Source: Heliocidaris erythrogramma
Taxonomy: Eukaryota > Echinodermata > Echinoidea > Camarodonta > Echinometridae
DNA length: 64,000 nucleotides
NCBI GenBank assembly: GCA_025617745.1
Contig: CM046870.1
Location: 10,530,410-10,594,409, forward strand
Direction of reading: 5' to 3'
A program made the position numbers and the translations under genes. This document shows positions 48,019 through 60,419 of the stretch, piece after piece. The number at the start of each line of letters is the position of its first letter. Position 1 is the first letter of the stretch. Under the pieces are notes generated by a model, which ran no database searches, was not told the DNA's origin, and saw only the letters and a list, made by a program, of their open reading frames with translations.

Positions 48019-48443
48019 CAGTCAAGCCCAACTTCTGAAAACCGAGCACAGGTATATACTCCGAAAACGACGTATGAGTTTAGAGCCCTCATCGTTCAGT
48101 ACGAGACAGTGTGTACAAAGGCATGTGGAAAATCTTGCAAAGTCAACCTACCAACGATATACATATTCTTAAAAATAATGCTGCGTGTCAATTATCTTCA
48201 AAATCCTTGAATGATTCGTCATATGAAATGACTTTCAAATGACAATCATTTGAAATAAATATATCCCCAGCATTATTTTTGAAAAATATATTATCAACAG
48301 CAGGTCGACACTGCACGATTTTGCCCATGCCTTTTGTACACACTGCCTCGCACTGAACGATGAGGGCTCTATATTCATCTTGATCTATACGCCGTTTTCG
48401 GAGTATATACCTGTGCTCGGTATTCCGGAGTTGGGTCTGACTG
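48019..48443. mobile_element. Palindromic MITE, 425 bp, 5-bp CTAGT duplication
   Basis: Ends CAGTCAAGCCCAAC and GTTGGGTCTGACTG are inverted. CTAGT flanks both sides (48014-48018, 48444-48448). Arms mirror each other (GGTATATACTCCGAAAACG facing CGTTTTCGGAGTATATACC). The matching site in the duplicated segment (62089-62102) lacks the element but shows CTAGT-CATG-CTAGT. Confidence 0.85.
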
Positions 48444-48768
48444 CTAGTTGTTTATATTCCGTTAATTTTGTCTTGTTAGGGGTGGCTATTAATAAAAGTC
48501 ATTCTCTAGGCCAGATTCCATACTTGAAAACAGACGAATAGTCTCATTGATTAAGATTCCATATGAATATACAAGTTACAAAATTCGTATGATCTTCATG
48601 GGGAATGATCAATTTGATGCTTTAAAAAGTGAAATAAAATGTGTCTTTCAAAGAAATCCGCATCACAATTCAGAAATGGATTCTGGCAAATTATTTGAAT
48701 ATAGAACAATTTCTTCCCGATGCATCTCATACGTCTCACTGCTGGCTTTGTTTGCGTGTTTTATCTAG

Positions 48769-48910
48769 GTTACGGTAATTCCTGTGCAACAAACGGGCGG
48801 AACCGTGGGGAGAATCATCTTTAATCCAGCTCTTCCCTCCGTGCGTAGTGTACGAGTGACATTCACGGAGTTTGTAAATGTATCCTTGAGTTTGCATGGA
48901 TGTAACGAAG
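48769..48910 (+). CDS. Exon: Cys-bracketed module, second half (copy 1)
   Basis: A 142-nt exon, phase 0 in and 1 out (acceptor TTTATCTAG, donor G|GTAATT). It reads VTVIPVQQTGGTVGRIIFNP, then VRVTFTEFVNVSLSLHGCNE. The VNVSLSLHGC ending, with strand-like alternation before a final Cys, is what makes a discoidin-type fold plausible. NVS is a potential N-glycosylation site. Its 3' part survives as relics at each cassette boundary. Confidence 0.87.
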
Positions 48911-49149
48911 GTAATTAGAAATGATGGAAAGGTAGAAGTTGGCATATTGAACATAAGATTCTGAACAAATCTTTCCATTTAACAATTTCGGAAAATGATG
49001 ATAATAGGCGTATGTTTTTGGCGCATTGTCAACGTAGAATTATTAAATTCAGTCCTTTTTGATATCCAACATGATAATTATGAACTTAAAAAGATGAGAT
49101 ATCAAAATTGTTATATATCGGTATTACGCATTTTTGTGCTTCCTGGTAG

Positions 49150-49194
49150 GTACTGTTCCAACGACTGCCACACCTGAGCCAACAACTCAACCAC
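49150..49194 (+). CDS. Exon: linker L1, cassette A
   Basis: A 45-nt, phase 1-1 exon (acceptor CTGGTAG, donor C|GTAAGA) reading GTVPTTATPEPTTQP. First of four Thr/Pro-rich micro-exons forming one mucin-type cassette. Its length is a multiple of three, so any number of copies keeps the frame. Confidence 0.82.
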
Positions 49195-49435
49195 GTAAGA
49201 ACCCATCATAATTCTTCTTCATGTTGTAAATGTGATTTGGCCGGCAACTATAATGTTTGACGAATCATATCTGAAAGAAAGCATTAAAAATGAAAACACC
49301 TGCAGTATCTTATAATAAGATTCACTAGTGCAGATAAGTTTTGTGAAAGTAATTTATTTCACAATCATTTGTACTCTGGAATATTCATATAAAACATGCT
49401 GATAAATTATATGTTCATTTTTTATATGCTTCTAG

Positions 49436-49477
49436 CAACTACAAGAACAACAACAATTGAGACGACAACGCCACCTG
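49436..49477 (+). CDS. Exon: linker L2, cassette A
   Basis: A 42-nt, phase 1-1 exon (acceptor TGCTTCTAG, donor G|GTAATA) reading PTTRTTTIETTTPP. Thr-rich O-glycosylation-type sequence. Confidence 0.82.
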
Positions 49478-50214
49478 GTAATAATCATTTCCATCACTTC
49501 GAAGAAATAATTAATATGGGTGAAATATTAATCACATCTGTGTTATGCGTGGACCTATATCAATACCCCCCCCCCCCCCCAAAAAAAAAAAGAAATACCC
49601 ACATAATTCGTTAAAGCAGTCATTGTATATTATATTGAATTTAAGGTACCCAGTATTCAGCAAAATCGCTTATTATCGAACCATAAGTTTGAACTGAATA
49701 CACCACTGATGGAGTCATAACTACAGATGTGATATTATCGAGATATTCTGCTTGTTGTAAGCCACTTGTTATTTAGATTTCATGATAAATACCATTGCAT
49801 GAAGAACTATCACCTTAGGCCAATTTGTAGCACATACAGGTCGGTACTTTTGTGCTCACCCGTTCCATATGCGTACAACGTGTAGCTTTGAACTCATCTT
49901 CAATGGAAACTGCCTGAACATTTTGATTATTTTTACTTTAGTGTCTCTCATGCTTTCTAAGTGAGCCAAGTGAGGCTTTTCCATGCACTTTCAATTGCAT
50001 CCTCTGTTGAAAATCGAAGGGAGTCTGCCTCTCTTGCAAAAAACATATGTACAAGCTACATCTTCCCTTGAATCTATTTAAAATATACTTTGTAGAGTGT
50101 GGTATTCTGTAATTAATATATACATGATTTTACAAGTGGGATACGTTTGTTCAGTTTACAATACTATAAATACCATGAAAGATATAATCTCTTCCGTCTT
50201 CTCTCATTCAACAG

Positions 50215-50238
50215 AAACGACCGACAGAGGTGACACGG
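50215..50238 (+). CDS. Exon: linker L3, cassette A
   Basis: A 24-nt, phase 1-1 micro-exon (acceptor TCATTCAACAG, donor G|GTACGT) reading ETTDRGDT. Very short, but its splice borders are preserved in all five cassettes. The RGD tripeptide lies in it in cassettes A-D; in E it is SGD. Confidence 0.7.
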
Positions 50239-50695
50239 GTACGTAAAAATATTTACTTACAAACATTTTATTGCCATTTGTTTTTCGATTTATAGGAACT
50301 TGAGTTAATCTGGGTTAAAGTCAACTGTTTTAATAGCACACTCTCATAAGCTTAGCACTATTTCCCCTTTAGGACTGATATGGTGGACAGTACGTATTTC
50401 AGGTTATCATCAGAAGTGAAATCTTTGATCATGTTTGACGGACCAAATGAAAGGTCTTGACAATATCATCATACGAATGATGGTGGTGCTTGGACAACAC
50501 GGATCAGACCTGTTGAGCATAATGCTAGTCTTGTCGCACGCATTGAATTATGGTTTAATATACGGCCGTCGAAATTTAGGCAGTCGTCAAAATGAAAGAG
50601 TTCGCTTTTCATTTTCAAATCCCTTCCTTACATGTATTTCCAATTTGATTTGCGATGGATATTTTGTTGCATTTTTTATTATTCCGACGCTATAG

Positions 50696-50785
50696 AAACT
50701 ACGACTGTAAGGAGGCGAACACCATCTACCACAACGCCCACAACATCAACCGCAACGACTACCACAGTGTCAACAACCACTTTGG
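50696..50785 (+). CDS. Exon: linker L4, cassette A
   Basis: A 90-nt, phase 1-1 exon (acceptor GACGCTATAG, donor G|GTAGGA) reading ETTTVRRRTPSTTTPTTS, then TATTTTVSTTTL. More than half Thr, the densest PTS segment of the cassette. The basic VRRR patch is lost in cassette E by a 4-codon deletion. Confidence 0.82.
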
Positions 50786-51302
50786 GTAGGATTTATGAAT
50801 TTGATGTAAAGTTATTGTCTTGGTATATATTTTGGGAAAAGTAAGTTAAATTAAGTTGCTTCCATAGAATCTGACGTTGCATACTATTCTCGGAAAGCAA
50901 ACGCAAAAATTATACTACATCTTTTACCGCTGCTCTGTGGATTCGATGTGTATTTGCATCGTGCAGCTTTCAGCATAATTATATGGTCGGTCAGCAGATG
51001 CCTATCCAACTGTCAGCTCTTCTTGAAAAGACTTCTCATCAGCTTCTGACTACTATAGTGCACACAGACCCGCACTCGCTGATGTAAATTGAGGGTTATT
51101 TGTCTCTCCCGTCTCTCTCACAAAATAGATATTGCTATAGTAATAATACTACTACTACTAATAATAAAATATCTTGTTTACCCAGGGTAGCCTCATCAGT
51201 ACTAAATACTGTGCTCCCTGAGGGCCCTGCATATTATATATATACTTCTTCGAATAACGCGCCTTTCAGGGACTCCCAGAAAAATATGTAACTGCCGAAA
51301 TT

Positions 51303-51349
51303 CACGGAGTCTGTAACTGTATCCTTGGGTTTGCATGGATGTAACGAAG
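51303..51349 (+). pseudogene. Relic of module exon 2, boundary A/B
   Basis: CACGGAGTCTGTAACTG...GTAACGAAG|GTAATT matches the last ~46 nt of 48769-48910 with several changes. The needed frame meets a TAA just upstream (ATG TAA CTG), so it cannot serve as that exon. The donor is kept. Confidence 0.8.
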
Positions 51350-51588
51350 GTAATTAGAAATGATGGAAAGGTAGAAGTTGGCATATTGAACATAAGATTC
51401 TGAACAAATCTTTCCATTTAACAATTTCGGAAAATGATGATAATAGGCGTATGTTTCTGACGCATTGTCAAGGTAGAATTATTAAATTCAGTCCTTTTTG
51501 ATATCCAACATGATAATTATGAACTTAAAAAGGTGAGATATCAAAATTGTTATATATCGGTATTACGCATTTTTGTTCTTCCCGCTAG

Positions 51589-51633
51589 GTACTGTTCCAA
51601 CGACTGCCACACCTGAGCCAACAACCCAACCAC
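51589..51633 (+). CDS. Exon: linker L1, cassette B
   Basis: Same protein as L1 of cassette A. The acceptor is CCGCTAG instead of CTGGTAG. Confidence 0.8.
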
Positions 51634-51869
51634 GTAAGAACCCATCATAATTCTTCTTCATGTTGTAAATGTGATTTGGCCGGCAACTATAATGTTTGAC
51701 GAATCATATCTGAAAGAAAGCATTAAAAATGAAAACACCCGCAGTATCTTATAATCAGATTCACTAGTGTAGATAAGTTTTGTGAAAGTAATTTATTTCA
51801 GAATCATTTGTACTCTGGAATATTCATATAAAACATGTTGATATATGTTCATTTTTTATATGCTTCTAG

Positions 51870-51911
51870 CAACTACAAGAACAACAACAATTGAGACGAC
51901 AACGCCACCTG
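51870..51911 (+). CDS. Exon: linker L2, cassette B
   Basis: Identical coding sequence to cassette A L2; phase 1-1. Confidence 0.8.
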
Positions 51912-52646
51912 GTAATAACCATTTCCATTACTTCGAAAGAAATAATTAATATGGGTGAAATATTAATCACATCTGTGTTATGCGTGGACCTATATCAATA
52001 CCCCCCCCCCCCAAAAAAAAAAAGAAATACCCACATAATTCGTTAAAGCGGTCATTGTATATTATATTGAATTTAAGGTACCCAGTATTCAGCAAAATCG
52101 CTTATTATCGAACCATAAGTTTGAACTGAATACACCACTGATGGAGTCATAACTACAGATGTGATATTATCGAGATATTCTGCTTGTTGTAAGCCACTTG
52201 TTATTTAGATTTCATGATAAATACCATTGCATGAAGAACTATCACCTTAGGCCAATTTGTAGCACATACAGGTCGGTACTTTTGTGCTCACCCGTTCCAT
52301 ATGCGTACAACGTGTAGCTTTGAACTCATCTTCAATGGAAACTGCCTGAACATTTTGATTATTTTTACTTTAGTGTCTCTCATGCTTTCTAAGTGAGCCA
52401 AGTGAGGCTTTTCCATGCACTTTCAATTGCATCCTCTGTTGAAAATCGAAGGGAGTCTGCCTCTCTTGCAAAAAACATATGTACAAGCTACATCTTCCCT
52501 TGAATCTATTTAAAATATACTTTGTAGAGTGTGGTATTCTGTAATTAATATATACATGATTTTACAAGTGGGATACGTTTGTTCAGTTTACAATACTATA
52601 AATACCATGAAAGATATAATCTCTTCCGTCTTCTCTCATTCAACAG

Positions 52647-52670
52647 AAACGACCGACAGAGGTGACACGG
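52647..52670 (+). CDS. Exon: linker L3, cassette B
   Basis: ETTDRGDT; borders unchanged. Confidence 0.7.
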
Positions 52671-53126
52671 GTACGTAAAAATATTTACTTACAAACATTT
52701 TATTGCCATTTGTTTTTCGATTTATAGGAACTTGAGTTAATCTGGGTTAAAGTCAACTGTTTTAATAGCACACTCTCATAAGCTTAGCACTATTTCCCTT
52801 TAGGACTGATATGGTGGACAGTACGTATTTCAGGTTATCATCAGAAGTGAAATCTTTGATCATGTTTGACGGACCAAATGAAAGGTCTTGACAATATCAT
52901 CATACGAATGATGGTGGTGCTTGGACAACACGGATCAGACCTGTTGAGCATAATGCTAGTCTTGTCGCACGCATTGAATTATGGTTTAATATACGGCCGT
53001 CGAAATTTAGGCAGTCGTCAAAATGAAAGAGTTCGCTTTTCATTTTCAAATCCCTTCCTTACATGTATTTCCAATTTGATTTGCGATGGATATTTTGTTG
53101 CATTTTTTATTATTCCGACGCTATAG

Positions 53127-53216
53127 AAACTACGACTGTAAGGAGGCGAACACCATCTACCACAACGCCCACAACATCAACCGCAACGACTACCACAGTG
53201 TCAACAACCACTTTGG
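53127..53216 (+). CDS. Exon: linker L4, cassette B
   Basis: Same 90-nt coding sequence as cassette A L4. Confidence 0.8.
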
Positions 53217-53733
53217 GTAGGATTTATGAATTTGATGTAAAGTTATTGTCTTGGTATATATTTTGGGAAAAGTAAGTTAAATTAAGTTGCTTCCATAGAA
53301 TCTGACGTTGCATACTATTCTCGGAAAGCAAACGCAAAAATTATACTACATCTTTTACCGCTGCTCTGTGGATTCGATGTGTATTTGCATCGTGCAGCTT
53401 TCAGCATAATTATATGGTCGGTCAGCAGATGCCTATCCAACTGTCAGCTCTTCTTGAAAAGACTTCTCATCAGCTTCTGACTACTATAGTGCACACAGAC
53501 CCGCACTCGCTGATGTAAATTGAGGGTTATTTGTCTCTCCCGTCTCTCTCACAAAATAGATATTGCTATAGTAATAATAATACTAATAATAATAATAAAA
53601 TATCTTGTTTACCCAGGGTAGCCTCATCAGTACTAAATACTGTGCTCCCTGAGGGCCCTGCATATTATATATATACTTCTTCGAATAACGCGCCTTTCAG
53701 GGACTCCCAGAAAAATATGTAACTGCCGAAATT

Positions 53734-53780
53734 CACGGAGTCTGTAACTGTATCCTTGGGTTTGCATGGATGTAACGAAG
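53734..53780 (+). pseudogene. Relic of module exon 2, boundary B/C
   Basis: Same relic as at 51303-51349, with the same upstream TAA. Confidence 0.78.
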
Positions 53781-54019
53781 GTAATTAGAAATGATGGAAA
53801 CGTAGAAGTTGGCATATTGAACATAAGATTCTGAACAAATCTTTCCATTTAACAATTTCGGAAAATGATGATAATAGGCGTATGTTTCTAACGCATTGTC
53901 AAGGTAGAATTATTAAATTCAGTCCTTTTTGATATCCAACATGATAATTATGAACTTAAAAAGGTGAGATATCAAAATTGTTATATATCGGTATTACGCA
54001 TTTTTGTTCTTCCCGCTAG

Positions 54020-54064
54020 GTACTGTTCCAACGACTGCCACACCTGAGCCAACAACCCAACCAC
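54020..54064 (+). CDS. Exon: linker L1, cassette C
   Basis: Same as cassette B L1. Confidence 0.8.
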
Positions 54065-54300
54065 GTAAGAACCCATCATAATTCTTCTTCATGTTGTAAA
54101 TGTGATTTGGCCGGCAACTATAATGTTTAACGAATCATATCTGAAAGAAAGCATTAAAAATGAAAACACCCGCAGTATCTTATAATCAGATTCACTAGTG
54201 TAGATAAGTTTTGTGAAAGTAATTTATTTCACAATCATTTGTACTCTGGAATATTCATATAAAACATGTTGATATATGTTCATTTTTTATATGCTTCTAG

Positions 54301-54342
54301 CAACTACAAGAACAACAACAATTGAGACGACAACGCCACCTG
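54301..54342 (+). CDS. Exon: linker L2, cassette C
   Basis: Same as cassette A L2. Confidence 0.8.
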
Positions 54343-55081
54343 GTAATAACCATTTCCATTACTTCGAAAGAAATAATTAATATGGGTGAAATATTAATCA
54401 CATCTGTGTTATTGCGTGGACCTATATCAATACCCCCCCCCCCCCCAAAAAAAAAAAAAAAATACCCACATAATTCGTTAAAGCGGTCATTGTATATTAT
54501 ATTGAATTTAAGGTACCCAGTATTCAGCAAAATCGCTTATTATCGAACCATAAGTTTGAACTGAATACACCACTGATGGAGTCATAACTACAGATGTGAT
54601 ATTATCGAGATATTCTGCTTGTTGTAAGCCACTTGTTATTTAGATTTCATGATAAATACCATTGCATGGAGAACTATCACCTTAGGCCAATTTGTAGCAC
54701 ATACAGGTCGGTACTTTTGTACTCACCCGTTGCATACGCGTACAACGTGTAGCTTTGAACTCATCTTCAATGGAAACTGCCTGAACATTTTGATTATTTT
54801 TACTTTAGTGTCTCTCATGCTTTCTAAGTGAGCCAAGTGAGGCTTTTCCATGCACTTTCAATTGCATCCTCTGTTGAAAATCGAAGGGAGTCTGCCTCTC
54901 TTGCAAAAAACATATGTACAAGCTACATCTTCCCTTGAATCTATTTAAAATATACTTTGTAGAGTGTGGTATTCTGTAATTAATATATACATGATTTTAC
55001 AAGTGGGATACGTTTGTTCAGTTTACAATACTATAAATACCATGAAAGATATAATCTCTTCCGTCTTCTCTCATTCAACAG

Positions 55082-55105
55082 AAACGACCGACAGAGGTGA
55101 CACGG
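55082..55105 (+). CDS. Exon: linker L3, cassette C
   Basis: ETTDRGDT; borders unchanged. Confidence 0.7.
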
Positions 55106-55562
55106 GTACGTAAAAATATTTACTTACAAACATTTTATTGCCATTTGTTTTTCGATTTATAGGAACTTGAGTTAATCTGGGTTAAAGTCAACTGTTTTAA
55201 TAGCACACTCTCATAAGCTTAGCACTATTTCCCCTTTAGGACTGATATGGTGGACAGTACGTATTTCAGGTTATCATCAGAAGTGAAATCTTTGATCATG
55301 TTTGACGGACCAAATGAAAGGTCTTGACAATATCATCATACGAATGATGGTGGTGCTTGGACAACACGGATCAGACCTGTTGAGCATAATGCTAGTCTTG
55401 TCGCACGCATTGAATTATGGTTTAATATACGGCCGTCGAAATTTAGGCAGTCGTCAAAATGAAAGAGTTCGCTTTTCATTTTCAAATCCCTTCCTTACAT
55501 GTATTTCCAATTTGATTTGCGATGGATATTTTGTTGCATTTTTTATTATTCCGACGCTATAG

Positions 55563-55652
55563 AAACTACGACTGTAAGGAGGCGAACACCATCTACCACA
55601 ACGCCCACAACATCAACCGCAACGACTACCACAGTGTCAACAACCACTTTGG
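55563..55652 (+). CDS. Exon: linker L4, cassette C
   Basis: Same as cassette A L4. Confidence 0.8.
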
Positions 55653-56169
55653 GTAGGATTTATGAATTTGATGTAAAGTTATTGTCTTGGTATATATTTT
55701 GGGAAAAGTAAGTTAAATTAAGTTGCTTCCATAGAATCTGACGTTGCATACTATTCTCGGAAAGCAAACGCAAAAATTATACTACATCTTTTACCGCTGC
55801 TCTGTGGATTCGATGTGTATTTGCATCGTGCAGCTTTCAGCATAATTATATGGTCGGTCAGCAGATGCCTATCCAACTGTCAGCTCTTCTTGAAAAGACT
55901 TCTCATCAGCTTCTGACTACTATAGTGCACACAGACCCGCACTCGCTGATGTAAATTGAGGGTTATTTGTCTCTCCCGTCTCTCTCACAAAATAGATATT
56001 GCTATAGTAATAATAATACTAATAATAATAATAAAATATCTTGTTTACCCAGGGTAGCCTCATCAGTACTAAATACTGTGCTCCCTGAGGGCCCTGCATA
56101 TTATATATATACTTCTTCGAATAACGCGCCTTTCAGGGACTCCCAGAAAAATATGTAACTGCCGAAATT

Positions 56170-56216
56170 CACGGAGTCTGTAACTGTATCCTTGGGTTTG
56201 CATGGATGTAACGAAG
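56170..56216 (+). pseudogene. Relic of module exon 2, boundary C/D
   Basis: Same relic and stop as at the other boundaries. Confidence 0.78.
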
Positions 56217-56455
56217 GTAATTAGAAATGATGGAAACGTAGAAGTTGGCATATTGAACATAAGATTCTGAACAAATCTTTCCATTTAACAATTTCGGAAA
56301 ATGATGATAATAGGCGTATGTTTCTAACGCATTGTCAAGGTAGAATTATTAAATTCAGTCCTTTTTGATATCCAACATGATAATTATGAACTTAAAAAGG
56401 TGAGATATCAAAATTGTTATATATCGGTATTACGCATTTTTGTTCTTCCCGCTAG

Positions 56456-56500
56456 GTACTGTTCCAACGACTGCCACACCTGAGCCAACAACCCAACCAC
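56456..56500 (+). CDS. Exon: linker L1, cassette D
   Basis: Same as cassette B L1. Confidence 0.8.
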
Positions 56501-56736
56501 GTAAGAACCCATCATAATTCTTCTTCATGTTGTAAATGTGATTTGGCCGGCAACTATAATGTTTAACGAATCATATCTGAAAGAAAGCATTAAAAATGAA
56601 AACACCCGCAGTATCTTATAATCAGATTCACTAGTGTAGATAAGTTTTGTGAAAGTAATTTATTTCACAATCATTTGTACTCTGGAATATTCATATAAAA
56701 CATGTTGATATATGATCATTTTTTATATGCTTCTAG

Positions 56737-56778
56737 CAACTACAAGAACAACAACAATTGAGACGACAACGCCACCTG
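56737..56778 (+). CDS. Exon: linker L2, cassette D
   Basis: Same as cassette A L2; the upstream intron has one base change (TATGATCATT). Confidence 0.8.
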
Positions 56779-57516
56779 GTAATAACCATTTCCATTACTT
56801 CGAAAGAAATAATTAATATGGGTGAAATATTAATCACATCTGTGTTATTGCGTGGACCTATATCAATACCCCCCCCCCAAAAAAAAAAAAAAAAAAATAC
56901 CCACATAATTCGTTAAAGCGGTCATTGTATATTATATTGAATTTAAGGTACCCAGTATTCAGCAAAATCGCTTATTATCGAACCATAAGTTTGAACTGAA
57001 TACACCACTGATGGAGTCATAACTACAGATGTGATATTATCGAGATATTCTGCTTGTTGTAAGCCACTTGTTATTTAGATTTCATGATAAATACCATTGC
57101 ATGGAGAACTATCACCTTAGGCCAATTTGTAGCACATACAGGTCGGTACTTTTGTACTCACCCGTTGCATACGCGTACAACGTGTAGCTTTGAACTCATC
57201 TTCAATGGAAACTGCCTGAACATTTTGATTATTTTTACTTTAGTGTCTCTCATGCTTTCTAAGTGAGCCAAGTGAGGCTTTTCCATGCACTTTCAATTGC
57301 ATCCTCTGTTGAAAATCGAAGGGAGTCTGCCTCTCTTGCAAAAAACATATGTACAAGCTACATCTTCCCTTGAATCTATTTAAAATATACTTTGTAGAGT
57401 GTGGTATTCTGTAATTAATATATACATGATTTTACAAGTGGGATACGTTTGTTCAGTTTACAATACTATAAATACCATGAAAGATATAATTCCTTCCGTC
57501 TTCTCTCATTCAACAG

Positions 57517-57540
57517 AAACGACCGACAGAGGTGACACGG
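57517..57540 (+). CDS. Exon: linker L3, cassette D
   Basis: ETTDRGDT. The pyrimidine tract reads AATTCCTTCC here rather than AATCTCTTCC, a change shared in part with cassette E. Confidence 0.7.
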
Positions 57541-57995
57541 GTACGTAAAAATATTTACTTACAAACATTTTATTGCCATTTGTTTTTCGATTTATAGGAA
57601 CTTGAGTTAATCTGGGTTAAAGTCAACTGTTTTAATAGCACACTCTCATAAGCTTAGCACTATTTCCCTTTAGGACTGATATGGTGGACAGTACGTATTT
57701 CAGGTTATCATCAGAAGTGAAATCTTTGATCATGTTTGACGGACCAAATGAAAGGTCTTGACAATATCATCATACGAATGATGGTGGTGCTTGGACAATA
57801 CGGATCAGACCTGTTGAGCATAATGCTAGTCTTGTCGCACGCATTGAATTATGGTTTAATATACGGCCGTCGAAATTTAGGCAGTCGTCAAAATGAAAGA
57901 GTTCGCTTTTCATTTTCAAATCCCTTCCTTACATGTATTTCCAATTTGATTTGCGATGGATATTTTGTTGCATTTTTATTATTCCGACGCTATAG

Positions 57996-58085
57996 AAACT
58001 ACGACTGTAAGGAGGCGAACACCATCTACCACAACGCCCACAACATCAACCGCAACGACTACCACAGTGTCAACAACCACTTTGG
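57996..58085 (+). CDS. Exon: linker L4, cassette D
   Basis: Same coding sequence as A-C; the intron just before it lost one T. Confidence 0.8.
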
Positions 58086-58602
58086 GTAGGATTTATGAAT
58101 TTGATGTAAAGTTATTGTCTTGGTATATATTTTGGGAAAAGTAAGTTAAATTAAGTTGCTTCCATAGAATCTGACGTTGCATACTATTCTCGGAAAGCAA
58201 ACGCAAAAATTATACTACATCTTTTACCGCTGCTCTGTGGATTCGATGTGTATTTGCATCGTGCAGCTTTCAGCATAATTATATGGTCGGTCAGCAGATG
58301 CCTATCCAACTGTCAGCTCTTCTTGAAAAGACTTCTCATCAGCTTCTGACTACTATAGTGCACACAGACCCGCACTCGCTGATGTAAATTGAGGGTTATT
58401 TGTCTCTCCCGTCTCTCTCACAAAATAGATATTGCTATAGTAATAATAATACTACTAATAATAATAAAATATCTTGTTTACCCATGGTAGCCTCATCAGT
58501 ACTAAATACTGTGCTCCCTGAGGGCCCTGCATATTATATATATACTTCTTCGAATAACGCGCCTTTCAGGGACTCCCAGAAAAATATGTAACTGCCGAAA
58601 TT

Positions 58603-58649
58603 CACGGAGTCTGTAACTGTATCCTTGGGTTTGCATGGATGTAACGAAG
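58603..58649 (+). pseudogene. Relic of module exon 2, boundary D/E
   Basis: Same relic and stop as at the other boundaries. Confidence 0.78.
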
Positions 58650-58888
58650 GTAATTAGAAATGATGGAAACGTAGAAGTTGGCATATTGAACATAAGATTC
58701 TGAACAAATCTTTCCATTTAACAATTTCGGAAAATGATGATAATAGGCGTATGTTTCTAACGCATTGTCAAGGTAGAATTATTAAATTCAGTCCTTTTTG
58801 ATATCCAGCATGATAATTATGAACTTAAAAAGGTGAGATATCAAAATTGTTATATATCGGTATTACGCATTTTTGTTCTTCCCGCTAG

Positions 58889-58933
58889 GTACTGTTCCAA
58901 CGACTGCCACACCTGAGCCAACAACCCAACCAC
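58889..58933 (+). CDS. Exon: linker L1, cassette E
   Basis: Same as cassette B L1. Confidence 0.8.
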
Positions 58934-59170
58934 GTAAGAACCCATCATAATTCTTCTTCATGTTGTAAATGTGATTTGGCCGGCAACTATAATGTTTAAC
59001 GAATCATATCTGAAAGAAAGCATTAAAAATGAAAACACCCCGCAGTATCTTATAATCAGATTCACTAGTGTAGATAAGTTTTGTGAAAGTAATTTATTTC
59101 ACAATCATTTGTACTCTGGAATATTCATATAAAACATGTTGATATATGTTCATTTTTTATATGCTTCTAG

Positions 59171-59212
59171 CAACTACAAGAACAACAACAATTGAGACGA
59201 CAACGCCACCTG
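59171..59212 (+). CDS. Exon: linker L2, cassette E
   Basis: Same as cassette A L2. Confidence 0.8.
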
Positions 59213-59938
59213 GTAATAACCATTTCCATTACTTCGAAAGAAATAATTAATATGGGTGAAATATTAATCACATCTGTGTTATTGCGTGGACCTATATCAA
59301 TACCTCCCCCCCCCCAAAAAAAAAAAAAGAAATACCCACATAATTCGTTAAAGCGGTCATTGTATATTATAAGGTACCCAGTATTCAGCAAAATCGCTTA
59401 TATTCGAACCATAAGTTTGAGCTGAATACACCACTGATGGAGTCATAATTGCAGATATGATATTATCGAGAAATTCTGATTGTTGTAAGCCACTTGTTAT
59501 TTAGATTTCATGATAAATACCATTGCATGGAGAACTATCACCTTAGGCCAATTTGTAGCACATACAGGCCTGTACTTTTGTACTCACCCGTTCCATATGC
59601 GTACAACGTGTAGCTTTGAACTCATCTTCAATGGAAACTGCCTGAACATTTTGATTATTTTACTCTAGTGTCTCTCATGCTTTCTAAGTGAGCCAAGTGA
59701 GGCTTTTCCATGCACTTTCAATTGCATCCTCTGTTGAAAATCGAAGGGAGTCTGCCTCTCTTGCAAAAAACATATGTACAAGCTACATCTTCCCTTGAAT
59801 CTATTTCAATTATACTTTGTAGTGTGTGGTATTCTGTAATTAATATATACATGATTCTACAAGTGGGATACGTTAAAGTTTACAATACTATAAATACCAT
59901 GAAAGATATATTCCCTTCCGTCTTCTCTCATTCAACAG

Positions 59939-59962
59939 AAACGACCGACAGTGGTGACACGG
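59939..59962 (+). CDS. Exon: linker L3, cassette E
   Basis: ETTDSGDT, one residue changed (R to S), removing the RGD. Surrounding intron is more diverged than in A-D. Confidence 0.68.
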
Positions 59963-60419
59963 GTACGTAAACATATTTACTTACAAACATTTTATTGCCA
60001 TTTGTTTTTCGATTCATAGGAACTTGAGTCAAAATGGGTTAACGTCAACTGTTTTAATGGTACATTCTCATAAGCTTAATACTATTTCCCTATAGGGCTG
60101 ATATGGTGGACAGTACGTATTTCAGGTTATTATGAGAAGTGAAATCTTTGATCATGTTTGACGGACCAAATGAAAGGTCTTGACCATGTCATCATATGGA
60201 TGATTGTGGTGCTTGGACAACACGGATCAGACCTGTTGAGCATAATGCTAGTCTTGTCGCACCCATTGAATTTTGGTTTAATATATGGCCGTCGAAATTG
60301 TAGGCCGTCGTTAAAATGAAAGGGTTCGCTTTTCATATTAAAATCCCTTCCTCACATGTATTTCCAATTTGATTTACGATGTAAATTTTTGTTGCATTTT
60401 TATTATTCCGGCGCTATAG

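Noticed and set aside
48547..48768. 73-codon open frame ending next to the module exon, repeated at 62201-62422
   Set aside because: It reads intron up to the acceptor TTTATCTAG. Its conservation comes from the recent segmental duplication, not from coding constraint; it has no domain signature.
50435..50695. 86-codon open frame repeated at 52866, 55302 and (extended) 57736
   Set aside because: It lies in the L3-L4 intron, ends at the L4 acceptor and repeats only because the cassette repeats. In cassette E the frame is broken.
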